Below are positions 5,994-12,931 of a stretch of DNA of 13,075 nucleotides, in pieces; position 1 is the first letter of the stretch, and every line of letters starts with the position of its first letter. The position numbers were made by a program, and so were the translations under genes. The stretch lies in contig CAYVAM010000115.1 in assembly GCA_964449275.1 (NCBI GenBank), forward strand, positions 1 through 13,075. Direction: 5' to 3'. The DNA comes from JAUVZF01 sp964449275 (lineage in GTDB: Bacteria; Planctomycetota; Phycisphaerae; FEN-1346). The notes under the pieces are model-generated. The model was not told the DNA's origin. It did not search any database and saw nothing but the letters and a program-made list of their open reading frames with translations.

Positions 5994-7679
5994 TTACTCG
6001 GTCAGCCTCTCGTACGGCCACATGAGGACGCCGCCGTCCATGACGCGGACGTTCTGGAATCCGGCGGCCTTGAGGATGAGCGCAGCCTCGTACCCCCGCA
6101 GCGAGATCTTGCAGAAGGTGATGATGGTCTTGTCGCGCGGCAGTTCATCGGCGCGGCCGCGCAGCGCGCCCAGCGGTATCAGCGTGGAACCGGGCAATCG
6201 CACCTGTTCGTACTCGCCGGGGGATCGCACGTCGAGGAGGACAAAATCCTGTTTCTCCTCGAGCATGCGGTGGACTTCCATCGGCGAGACGCCCACCATG
6301 TGCCCGTCGAGTTTATTCCTGGCAATGTTGGCTGCCGTGATGAGGTTGTCCATGGCAGGCGAGTAAGGCGGGGCGTAGCACAGGTCGGCGTTGGCGATCT
6401 GGTCCACGCTCATTCCGGCCGTGATGGCCATGGCCGCAACGTCGATGCGTTTGGACCCGTCGCCTGGACCGGTTGCCTGGATGCCGAGCAGACGCCGGGT
6501 CCCGGTATCCACAACGAGTTTCAACATGAGCGGCCTGGCGTCGGGCATATAGTGGGCCTTGTCCGGAGCGGGCGACAGGACAGTCGTCACGTCGTAACCG
6601 AGCCTGCGGGCCTGGACCTCGGTCAGGCCGGTCCGGCCGGCGCAATAGTCGAAGACCTTGCACACGCTGCTGCCAAGTACGCCGGGGAACGTATCATCCC
6701 CGCCGCACAGATTAACCGCAGCGACGCGCCCCTGCTTGTTGGCGGTGGATCCGAGCGGCACGTAGGTGGGCTTGCCGGTGACCAAGTCGACGGACTCGGC
6801 ACAGTCGCCGGCGGCCCAGATGTCGGGATCGCTGGTGCGCATGTGGTCGTCAACCTTGACGGCGCCGGTGGAACCGATTTTGAGGCCGGCCTGCCTGGCC
6901 AGGTCAACCGTCGGGCGCACCCCGATGGCCAGGATCACCATGTCGGCAGGCATCTCGCCGGTATCCGTAACGACCTTCTCAACGGCGCCGTCGCCCTGGA
7001 AGGCCGTGACCTTGGTCCCGGTCAGGACGCGAACGCCGTGGGATTCCATGTGCTGCTCGACGAGTTTGGCCATTTCCCAGTCGAGCATGCTGAGGATCTG
7101 GGGCAGCATCTCGACGATGGTTACGCGAGAGCCCTTCTGGACAAGCGCCTCGGTGGTCTCCACGCCGATCAGTCCGCCGCCCACCACAACCACGTCGCGC
7201 GCCCTGCCCTCGGCCAGGGCGCTGCGGATGCCCTCGGCATCCGACACGCCGTGAAGGCAGAAGATATGGGGCAGGTCAATGCCGTCAATGGGCGGCACCA
7301 CCGGCCGCGCCCCGGTGGCCAGGACGAGTTTGTCGTAATCCAGCCAGGTTTCCTTGCCCGCCTCGAGACCGCTGATTTGGACCCGTTTGGCGGCCGGATC
7401 GATCTGGAGGGCCTCGGTCCGGTTCAGCACGTGGACGTTCTTGACCTTTTGGAAGAACACCGTATCCCGCACGACGCCGATGGGCGTGCACATCAGTTCC
7501 TTCTGTTCCTTCACGACACCGGAGACGTAATACGGCAAGCCGCAGCCGGCGTACGAAAGAAACTCGCCTTTCTCAACAATGGTGACGTCGGCGTCGGGGC
7601 AGAGACGAACGACCTTGGAGGCAACCTTGGGCCCTGCGGCCACGCCGCCAATAATGACAACCCTCAAGGGCTCAGACAT
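5994..7679 (-). CDS. CoA-disulfide-reductase-like flavoprotein fused to rhodanese
   Basis: A 561-residue cytoplasmic flavoprotein of the CoA-disulfide reductase / NADH oxidase class with a C-terminal rhodanese domain. Such fusions (CoADR-Rhd) reduce CoA disulfides, CoA persulfides or polysulfide with NAD(P)H. The FAD motif is at the N-terminus (VVIIGGVAAGPKVASKVVRL). The redox Cys46 lies in SYAGCGLPYYV, the single-cysteine signature of this class. A second nucleotide-binding motif for NAD(P)H, VVVVGGGLIGVETTEAL, has glycines 167, 169 and 172. AAGDCAE is the usual later FAD contact. Rhodanese spans about residues 465-561, with LLDVRSPGEYEQ and catalytic Cys523 in FCKISLRGYEAA; both key cysteines are present. 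I chose the ATG at 7679 because GGAG lies eight bases before it and the FAD motif follows at once; an upstream in-frame start at 7805 adds 42 residues without homology. Likely role: sulfur or thiol redox balance. Confidence 0.92.
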   Translation of the reverse strand: MSEPLRVVIIGGVAAGPKVASKVVRLCPDADVTIVEKGEFLSYAGCGLPYYVSGVVKEQKELMCTPIGVVRDTVFFQKVKNVHVLNRTEALQIDPAAKRVQISGLEAGKETWLDYDKLVLATGARPVVPPIDGIDLPHIFCLHGVSDAEGIRSALAEGRARDVVVVGGGLIGVETTEALVQKGSRVTIVEMLPQILSMLDWEMAKLVEQHMESHGVRVLTGTKVTAFQGDGAVEKVVTDTGEMPADMVILAIGVRPTVDLARQAGLKIGSTGAVKVDDHMRTSDPDIWAAGDCAESVDLVTGKPTYVPLGSTANKQGRVAAVNLCGGDDTFPGVLGSSVCKVFDYCAGRTGLTEVQARRLGYDVTTVLSPAPDKAHYMPDARPLMLKLVVDTGTRRLLGIQATGPGDGSKRIDVAAMAITAGMSVDQIANADLCYAPPYSPAMDNLITAANIARNKLDGHMVGVSPMEVHRMLEEKQDFVLLDVRSPGEYEQVRLPGSTLIPLGALRGRADELPRDKTIITFCKISLRGYEAALILKAAGFQNVRVMDGGVLMWPYERLTE

Positions 7680-7857
7680 CTGTTTATCTCCTTCGAATAC
7701 AGTGGCGCGTTTCGACGGCGGATTCCGTTGCGGTGCGCAGTAGTATAGGCAGCGAGCAGCAACGCCGGAGAGGCGGATTCTATGGCCGGGCCCTCCGCGC
7801 GTCAAGCGGCCGCCGGTGTGAACGGTGCACTCATACTACAGCGCCACTTAGCCCTTT

Positions 7858-7885
7858 GCGCGGTGGGCATTCTTGCCCGCCGCGC
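7858..7885. repeat. REP-like GC hairpin, copy 2
   Basis: GCGCGGTGGGC (7858-7868) pairs with GCCCGCCGCGC (7875-7885) with one G-U pair around ATTCTT. The arms share the GCGCGGYGGG core with the other copies; the inner GGGCA...TGCCC resembles copy 3. Confidence 0.65.
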
Positions 7886-7976
7886 GGGATCGCGGAAAGC
7901 GGCGCCGTAGGGCTAAAGGCCTCGGCCGACAATCGCCGATAGAACATCAGAGAGACGGGGAAGCCTGCCGTGTCGC

Positions 7977-7991
7977 ATCCCATTATGGGAT
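7977..7991. promoter_or_regulatory. 15-bp palindrome, possible operator
   Basis: ATCCCAT (7977-7983), a central T, and ATGGGAT (7985-7991) form a perfect palindrome of odd length. It is unlike the GC hairpins of this window in having almost no loop, which fits a dimeric regulator site better than a stem-loop. It lies about 75 bp upstream of the candidate promoter for the paralogue pair. Confidence 0.3.
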
Positions 7992-8061
7992 CGTGCGCGC
8001 TGGACGGCTTCGGCAGAGCAAGCGGTCGGGGATGGATTTTTCGGAACCCGCCCGGTTTTTG

Positions 8062-8070
8062 TGGTATTCT
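8062..8070 (+). promoter_or_regulatory. Candidate extended -10 promoter
   Basis: TGGTATTCT combines an upstream TGG with TATTCT, an extended -10-like element. No -35 box lies at 16-18 bp. Transcription from here would give a leader of about 200 nt before the ATG at 8277. Confidence 0.3.
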
Positions 8071-8083
8071 AAAGGGTAGAGAG

Positions 8084-8262
8084 ACTGTCGGACGCGACTG
8101 CCTCCGCCGGCCTGCCCGTCCGTTCAGAACAGGCCGCCGACGCCTCCCCCGTCCGAAGCCCTTGGCCGTAAAGCCCAAGGGCGCGTACGGGTTCCGGGCC
8201 GGCCCCTCTGGGGGCGCGGAGCGACAGTAAGGCTCGCATGCCTGAAAAGGTTGCGAACGAGC
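8084..8262 (+). promoter_or_regulatory. Possible multi-stem structured leader
   Basis: A closing stem ACTGTCG (8084-8090) / CGACAGT (8222-8228) encloses three hairpins: GGCCTG/CAGGCC (8109-8135), a longer one with outer CCCGT/ACGGG (8148-8191) and inner GCCCTTGG/CCAAGGGC (8158-8182), and GCCCC/GGGGC (8202-8215). A further hairpin CCT-GAAA-AGG (8241-8250), extended by CGCA/TGCG, sits just before the ribosome-binding site AGGAGG at 8263. I do not recognise a known riboswitch. In GC-rich DNA such stems arise easily, so this is a hypothesis. Confidence 0.35.
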
Positions 8263-8276
8263 AGGAGGGGACCGCC

Positions 8277-9410
8277 ATGAAGAAGTCATACGGCTGTGCC
8301 GCGGCGGGTGTGTGGATGTTGGCCGTCGTGGCGGCGACGGTTCCGGCCGCCACCATCGTCACGACGTCGAATCAGACGTTTATCGGGAAGATCGTCGAAG
8401 AGACGCCGCAGCACGTCGTCATCAAGACCGACAGCGGCACCGTAACCGTGCCGCTCATCACGATTGCCACGATCCAGCGTGACATCAACCCGAAGGCGCC
8501 GAAGATCGTTCCGACGCGTATCCAGCCGGCCGACGCCCCCAAGGCGTTCGAGCAGGCGAAGGCGGCCGTCGTTAAAGGCGACTGGGCCAGGGCCGGATGC
8601 ATCCTGGCCGGGCTGCTGGAACTGCCCGCCACAACGTTCCCCCACCAGAACCGTCTCGCCGCCACCGCCGCCCTCGCCACCTGCCACCTCCAGATCAAGG
8701 ACTCCAAGGGAGCCGCCAAGACCTTCACGCAACGGGCGAGCCTTGTGGTCGGCGAAGGCAACAAGCAGCGGCTGCTCGCGACGGCCGAAGCCCTCGAAAA
8801 CGCCGACACCATGATGGGTTTCACGATCGACGGCAAGACCGTCTCCTCCTACGACGAGGCCATCACCATCGCCATGGGATGGAAGACCAAGAAACTGCTG
8901 GCCGAGGCCAAAGAGATCGGCGCCAAGGCCACCGACCTGAACGACGCGAACAAACTGGAATCGGCCGGCAAACGCATCATCGCCAAACTCAACGAGGCCG
9001 ACCTCTACAGCCCGGGCTTCAGCGTCGTGAACCGCGAAGCCGCACTCGTGTCGCTCGCCGACAACATCATCCAGGCCGCCGGAAAGGCCGTCGAAACCTG
9101 TACCGCCGAACGCAACGCGAACATCAGCCGCTACTGGAAGACCAGCGCCTCCGGCCTCAAGGCGGCCCTCGTCTACAACAATTACGCCACGCAGTACCTC
9201 GAGCGGAGAATGGCGGGCGAAAACGGACTGAAGAATCTCAAAACGTTCGCGACGAAGTTCAAGGCGCCTGGCATCTACGCCAAACGGGCACCGAAGGAGA
9301 TCGCCCCCCTGCTCAAGAAACTCGACGAACTCCAGTACCACGCGATGATGCCCGGAATGCCCCAGCGACTGCGAATTACCTTGAGACGAATCGGGTCGCA
9401 GTTCAAGTAG
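8277..9410 (+). CDS. Exported protein of unknown function, paralogue 1
   Basis: A 377-residue protein I cannot assign to a named family. Residues 1-23 are a signal peptide (MKKSYGCAAAGVWMLAVVAA then TVPA). Residues 24-65 are a small beta-rich unit (TIVTTSNQTFIGKIVEET, HVVIKTDSGTVTVPLITIAT) that looks like the SH3/Sm-like N-terminal domains of many planctomycete exported proteins. The rest is mostly helical and could hold TPR-like repeats (AFEQAKAAVVKGDWARAGCI; ATCHLQIKDSKGAAKTF). It ends in a basic LRITLRRIGSQFK tail. AGGAGG eight bases before the ATG at 8277 decides the start over an in-frame ATG at 8238. The next gene is a clear paralogue: GDW..AG..L.GLL, TC.LQIKD..GAA, EA..Y.PG.S and NLK.F..K.KA are shared. 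A periplasmic scaffold role is possible but unsupported. Confidence 0.8.
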   Translation: MKKSYGCAAAGVWMLAVVAATVPAATIVTTSNQTFIGKIVEETPQHVVIKTDSGTVTVPLITIATIQRDINPKAPKIVPTRIQPADAPKAFEQAKAAVVKGDWARAGCILAGLLELPATTFPHQNRLAATAALATCHLQIKDSKGAAKTFTQRASLVVGEGNKQRLLATAEALENADTMMGFTIDGKTVSSYDEAITIAMGWKTKKLLAEAKEIGAKATDLNDANKLESAGKRIIAKLNEADLYSPGFSVVNREAALVSLADNIIQAAGKAVETCTAERNANISRYWKTSASGLKAALVYNNYATQYLERRMAGENGLKNLKTFATKFKAPGIYAKRAPKEIAPLLKKLDELQYHAMMPGMPQRLRITLRRIGSQFK

Positions 9411-9455
9411 GCCGGCCCCAACCCCCAGAGGACGCACGACGCAGATTCAGCGGAA

Positions 9456-9474
9456 CCTTGCCGCAGCGGCAGGG
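9456..9474 (+). repeat. Hairpin between the paralogues, possible attenuator
   Basis: CCTTGCCG (9456-9463) pairs with CGGCAGGG (9467-9474), including one G-U pair, around CAG. No T-run follows directly; a TTTTTT lies 30 bases on (9505-9510) without its own stem. It may weaken read-through from paralogue 1 into paralogue 2. Confidence 0.4.
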
Positions 9475-9612
9475 TCTAATATGACGCGCACGACAGGACG
9501 ACGGTTTTTTGCGTGCCACGCGGCACTGTCGCGCGTAGAATAGCGTGGCCGTCCTGCTGAAACGGACGCGGAGCGCCGCCGAAGCAGTGCGGCAGCGTCT
9601 GCCGGCGCCGAT

Positions 9613-9634
9613 GGCCCCACTGGGGGATCAAGTT
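9613..9634 (+). promoter_or_regulatory. Ribosome-binding site within a hairpin before paralogue 2
   Basis: GGCCCCACTGGGGG (9613-9626) folds CCCC onto GGGG with an ACT loop. The GGGGGA (9622-9627) eight bases before the ATG at 9635 is the likely ribosome-binding site, so the stem would hide it. The same 14-mer with one loop change, GGCCCCTCTGGGGG, is at 8201-8214 in the leader of paralogue 1. Confidence 0.4.
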
Positions 9635-10891
9635 ATGTGCGGAAACGCAAGCGTATCACATCACGGGCACGACGGCGTGAAACGGCTTCGCGGGGTCGGT
9701 CTCGCCGCCGTCCTGGCCGGTCTGTTTCTCGCCCTGGCCGCGCCCGCGCCGGCAGACCGCGTCGTCCTGAAGACGGGCGAAACCTTCACGGGCACCATCA
9801 TCGAAGAGAACGAGAAGGAGGTGGTTCTCAAGAGCATCAGCGGCAGGACGGCCATCCCGCGCAGCGCGATCGAGAAGATCGAGAAGGCCGCAACCGCGCC
9901 GACGCCGAAGCCCGGCGAGAAACCGAAGCCCGGCGAGAAACCGAAACCCGGCGAGAAACCGCCGCCACCCAAGATCGTGCCCGTCCAGGTCGATCCGCTC
10001 AAGGCGGCCGACGCCCTCAAGCAGGCCCGCTCCGCCCTCGTGGCCGGCGACTGGGTCAAGGCAGGCGGCTTGCTGGAAGGGCTCCTCGCGCTGGACCAGA
10101 ACACCTTCAAGTACGATGACCGCATCCGGACAACGGGGGCACTGATCACCTGTTACCTCCAGATCAAGGACGCCCAGGGCGCCGCCAGGGCCATCGCCCG
10201 CCGGGCCCAACTGGCACGCGACCCCAATGATAAACGCCGCCTCCTGGGGGCGGCCGAGGTCCTGCAAACCCTCGGCTCGGTGGAAGTGGGCGGCAAGACG
10301 CTCAGCCGGTTCGAGGAGGTCCTCGCGGCCGCCATGCCCTGGAAGGCCGGACACTGCCTCGAAGAGGCCAAGCAGCACGCCAAAAAAGCCAAACGCCTGA
10401 ACGAGCGGGCCCAACTCGACAAGGCCGCCGACCAGGCACTCAAGGCCCTCAGCGAAGCCAACATCTATCAGCCGGGCTACAGCGCCCAACACCAGGGGGA
10501 AGTGATCGCGGTCCTCGTCGACAACGTCCTCCAGGCCGGGCAGAACACCGTCGCACACTGCGAGAAGGTGCGACCCGAACTGACCAGGACGCGGCTCCAG
10601 AGTACCGTGAGCAAGCCCGCTGCCATGCAGTGGAACGCCGTCGCGAAACCGTACCTCGACAACCGCGCCATGGCCGAACAGGCACTCAAAAACCTCAAGG
10701 CCTTCACCATCAAGTACAAGGCCACCGACCTCTACACCGCCAACGGGGCCGACATCACCCAACTACTGGCCCAACTGGACGACTACCAGTATTACCCCAG
10801 GGGAACCGTGTTCGGGTACGGGTACGGCTACGGGTACGGCTATTCGACGCAACGGAGGAAGATCCAGTTGCGGAGGTTCTCGCTCCGCTGA
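9635..10891 (+). CDS. Exported protein of unknown function, paralogue 2
   Basis: A 418-residue paralogue of the preceding gene, not assignable to a named family. The signal peptide has a basic KRLRG stretch and a hydrophobic core VGLAAVLAGLFLALAAPAPA. A beta-rich unit follows (VVLKTGETFTGTIIEENEKE, VVLKSISGRTAIPRSAIEKI), closer to the usual SH3/Sm-like pattern than in paralogue 1. Next comes an insert absent from paralogue 1, three KPGEKP repeats, then a shared helical part (AGDWVKAGGLLEGL; ITCYLQIKDAQGAAR; SEANIYQPGYS). The C-terminus carries five Gly-Tyr pairs and a basic QLRRFSLR tail. The start is uncertain: ATG 9635 has GGGGGA upstream; GTG 9677 would give a more compact signal peptide but lacks a ribosome-binding site; GTG 9545 would extend the N-terminus. 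It lies 224 bp after paralogue 1. The Gly-Tyr tail may contact cell wall or surface, which is speculative. Confidence 0.78.
   Translation: MCGNASVSHHGHDGVKRLRGVGLAAVLAGLFLALAAPAPADRVVLKTGETFTGTIIEENEKEVVLKSISGRTAIPRSAIEKIEKAATAPTPKPGEKPKPGEKPKPGEKPPPPKIVPVQVDPLKAADALKQARSALVAGDWVKAGGLLEGLLALDQNTFKYDDRIRTTGALITCYLQIKDAQGAARAIARRAQLARDPNDKRRLLGAAEVLQTLGSVEVGGKTLSRFEEVLAAAMPWKAGHCLEEAKQHAKKAKRLNERAQLDKAADQALKALSEANIYQPGYSAQHQGEVIAVLVDNVLQAGQNTVAHCEKVRPELTRTRLQSTVSKPAAMQWNAVAKPYLDNRAMAEQALKNLKAFTIKYKATDLYTANGADITQLLAQLDDYQYYPRGTVFGYGYGYGYGYSTQRRKIQLRRFSLR
9908..9961. repeat. 18-bp in-frame tandem repeat, three units
   Basis: AAGCCCGGCGAGAAACCG at 9908-9925 and 9926-9943, and a copy with one change at 9944-9961. 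Encodes KPGEKP repeats, a flexible charged Pro-rich linker between the beta-rich unit and the helical part of paralogue 2. Confidence 0.9.
10814..10843. repeat. Gly-Tyr codon repeat, five units
   Basis: Five 6-base units GGGTAC or GGCTAC, the last GGCTAT, encode GYGYGYGYGY near the C-terminus of paralogue 2. Paralogue 1 has a Met/Pro-rich stretch at the equivalent place. Confidence 0.85.
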
Positions 10892-10923
10892 GATCGGTGC
10901 ACGGGTGAGTGTGCCAACAGGTC

Positions 10924-10951
10924 GCGCGGCGGGCAATCCTGCCTGCCGCGC
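10924..10951. repeat. REP-like GC hairpin, copy 3; possible terminator
   Basis: GCGCGGCGGGCA (10924-10935) pairs with TGCCTGCCGCGC (10940-10951) as a 12-bp stem with one G-U pair around ATCC, followed by TTTGCTT. It lies 32 bases after the stop of paralogue 2, so it could also end that transcript. Confidence 0.65.
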
Positions 10952-11014
10952 TTTGCTTACGCGCCGCCGTCGCTCATACCCGCCGCGCCCACAGGAGCAG
11001 GGCAAACGCCACTC

Positions 11015-11042
11015 GCGCGGTGGGTCAGGAGACCCACCGCGC
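11015..11042. repeat. REP-like GC hairpin, copy 4
   Basis: GCGCGGTGGGT (11015-11025) pairs exactly with ACCCACCGCGC (11032-11042) around CAGGAG. Loop and inner arms match copy 1. It lies between the convergent 3' ends of paralogue 2 and the vWA lipoprotein. Confidence 0.75.
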
Positions 11043-11074
11043 AAGGTGTGGCGAGATGTGAACAGACGCGTAGC

Positions 11075-11093
11075 GCCGGGGTTTATCCCCGGC
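11075..11093. repeat. 7-bp GC hairpin with TTTAT loop
   Basis: GCCGGGG (11075-11081) pairs exactly with CCCCGGC (11087-11093). It belongs to none of the other hairpin groups here. It lies 66 bases after the stop of the leftward vWA gene and could help end that transcript, although no T-run follows. Confidence 0.5.
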
Positions 11094-11158
11094 ACATGCC
11101 TCAGGCTCCACGGACTCACCGGCCGCCGGGCGTGAAGCCGTGAGGCGCCGGCCGTCGC

Positions 11159-12931
11159 CTACCGCCTCTGCGGATCGAAGGGTCCGCTCTTCCCGCGCCA
11201 GGGCGGCTTTCGGATGATCTCCCCGTCGTCCTCATCATCCAATGCGGCAAAGGGCTGCCGCCGCTCCGGCACGTACATCTCGAGGTATTCCAGGAGCGTG
11301 TCAACGAACGGGTCGGTCTTATCGCGATACGTTTTCGGGATGGCCGTCCGAACGATCTCGCGGACCAGTTTCCGGTACGGCCCGTCCGGCGGTGTCGGAT
11401 AGGCGACTTCCCCGGCAAAGCGCGGCGGCTCCCGCGCCATGCTCTTCTTCGCCCGCGGGTCGCGCCCCGTCACGTCGAGGGCCTCGAGTTCTGTGACCCG
11501 CTCGTCGCGGAACTCCGCCCACAACGACCGTCCTTTACCCCAATCGGCGATCTGATCGAAGGCCGACAGGTTCCCCACCGTATACCGCCCGCGCACCTTC
11601 AGGCAGAAAAACCGGAAGTTCTTCTCGGCGGCGGCCGTCACCATCTTCTCGATCTCGCCCATGGTCTCCTTGTGCGGCGGGGCGTCGCCCACCACGACCA
11701 CGATACGCCGGGCATAGTGGCTCGAGGACCACTTCTGCCTCGCGAGCGCCGTCGCGAGGGCCTCGTAGACGGCTTCCGGCACGTCGGCCCCACCCTTGGC
11801 ATCGATGCCCTGGATGGCCCGCGTCAGTGCGACCGCGTTCGAGGTCAGCGGAAACGGCTTGACGACGTAGGCGTCGCCGTGGTCCCGGTAAAAGACGACG
11901 CCCAGGCGCGGCTCGTAACTGATAAGATAGAACGCCCGCAACAGTTTCGTCACGTCTCGCTGAACAAACCGGACAACCGGCAGCATCGAGCCCGTGCTGT
12001 CCACCACCAGGGTCACGTCGAGATGGTCGAGCGTGAACCGCGTGAGTTCAAGGTCCTGCCGCCACCGCGCGTCACCAGGATCGGCAACCTTCTGGGCGGC
12101 AGGAATCACCAGCGACGGACCGTTGTACGGGTCGAGCCGCTCGGGCTTGAACCAATCATCGCCGACGCGGTCGCGGGCTTTCGCCCACAGGTCCTGGGCC
12201 TTGCGGCACAGCACCTCCGTCCCTTCCCTGCTGAAGGACCTCGCCCTCTTTTCGACAGCCCACGAGAGGCCACCGAGAACATACTCCGCCCGGTACACGC
12301 AATCCAGTTGGTCCATGACGCCGATCAGATCGGCGATCAGCGTCCGGTCCCGCCATTGGGACAGCACCTCGCGCATGGCCGCCAGCGTCCGCATGTCGGA
12401 CGAGTCCATCGAGTTGGTCTTCTCGAACAGGTGGCGGAACAGTTGGCGATTCTCGTCGGTGGGGCCGGCCGGCGCAACCGCCCGGATGAGCCCGACACGC
12501 AGGTCGCCGCGGAGAAGGCCCTTCCCGAGCAGCGTTTTTCCTTCACGGACCCAATGCGCGCGCTGCTGCTCATCGAGCGACCCGAGCCGCGAGTGCACCG
12601 CCTCCCAGGCGTAGACGCGGACGAGCGGCAACTTGTCGGAATCCAGCACCTCGAACAGCCGCTCCGTGATTCGCGGGTCGTCGATCCGCGCCAGGCCGAT
12701 CACCGCCATGGCCCGGGCCATCCAGTCGCGGCTCTTCAGGTGCTTGCCGTACATCTCGAGATAGTGCTCAATGAGTTGGTCAACCGCCTTCTGCCGCACG
12801 GCCGCGTCCTTGATACTCTGGCCCGCCCCGGCAGACGCCACGGATTTGCCGGCCGGCGCGCACGCGGCAAGAACCAGCGAGACAAGAAGAGCAAAGAAGA
12901 CACTGCGGGTCGCACCGCACGTCACTCTCAC
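11159..12931 (-). CDS. Lipoprotein with HEAT-like repeats and a vWA domain
   Basis: A 590-residue envelope lipoprotein. The signal peptide ends in lipobox LAAC with Cys24 as the predicted lipidated residue. Residues ~45-140 are helical and HEAT-like (WMARAMAVIGLARIDDPRIT; LPLVRVYAWEAV), and more helices follow to ~290. A von Willebrand factor A domain begins near residue 303 (LDVTLVVDSTGSM): Asp311, Thr313 and Ser315 form a DxTxS variant of the metal-binding MIDAS motif. GGADVPEA follows and GDAPPH supplies Asp416. The C-terminal ~150 residues hold YTVGNLSAFDQIADWGKGRS and a charged tail. vWA domains bind protein partners through a metal ion; the partner is unknown. I chose GTG 12931 because AAAGGG lies about six bases before it and the lipoprotein signal follows; GTG at 12958, 12946 or 12925 is also possible. 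The gene converges on paralogue 2. No AAA+ ATPase (MoxR), a common vWA partner, is nearby. Confidence 0.85.
   Translation of the reverse strand: MRVTCGATRSVFFALLVSLVLAACAPAGKSVASAGAGQSIKDAAVRQKAVDQLIEHYLEMYGKHLKSRDWMARAMAVIGLARIDDPRITERLFEVLDSDKLPLVRVYAWEAVHSRLGSLDEQQRAHWVREGKTLLGKGLLRGDLRVGLIRAVAPAGPTDENRQLFRHLFEKTNSMDSSDMRTLAAMREVLSQWRDRTLIADLIGVMDQLDCVYRAEYVLGGLSWAVEKRARSFSREGTEVLCRKAQDLWAKARDRVGDDWFKPERLDPYNGPSLVIPAAQKVADPGDARWRQDLELTRFTLDHLDVTLVVDSTGSMLPVVRFVQRDVTKLLRAFYLISYEPRLGVVFYRDHGDAYVVKPFPLTSNAVALTRAIQGIDAKGGADVPEAVYEALATALARQKWSSSHYARRIVVVVGDAPPHKETMGEIEKMVTAAAEKNFRFFCLKVRGRYTVGNLSAFDQIADWGKGRSLWAEFRDERVTELEALDVTGRDPRAKKSMAREPPRFAGEVAYPTPPDGPYRKLVREIVRTAIPKTYRDKTDPFVDTLLEYLEMYVPERRQPFAALDDEDDGEIIRKPPWRGKSGPFDPQRR

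Larger units (their letters stand above)
7680..8276. other. Divergent intergenic region
   Basis: About 600 bases between the leftward flavoprotein and the rightward paralogue pair. No open frame here has a recognisable product; those present read through hairpin repeats. It holds REP-like copy 2, a 15-bp palindrome, a candidate promoter and a possibly structured leader, listed separately. On the minus strand a TATACT (7742-7747) might be a -10 for the flavoprotein gene, but no -35 lies at the right distance. Confidence 0.6.

Noticed and set aside
5778..7748. Long plus-strand open frame antisense to the CoADR-rhodanese gene
   Set aside because: No domain is visible and its start is inside the 22-bp array; the minus-strand gene has full motifs and a ribosome-binding site. 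High GC content keeps the opposite frame open.
8084..8276. Known riboswitch (cobalamin, cyclic-di-GMP or similar)
   Set aside because: I could not match conserved core motifs of any class I know; it is kept only as a structured-leader hypothesis.
7831..8289. Minus-strand open frame of about 150 codons before paralogue 1
   Set aside because: Its translation crosses the REP-like hairpin (RGGQECPPR) and the leader of paralogue 1; no domain or ribosome-binding site is evident.
9656..10762. Minus-strand open frame antisense to paralogue 2
   Set aside because: No recognisable domain; the plus strand has signal peptide, repeats and similarity to paralogue 1.
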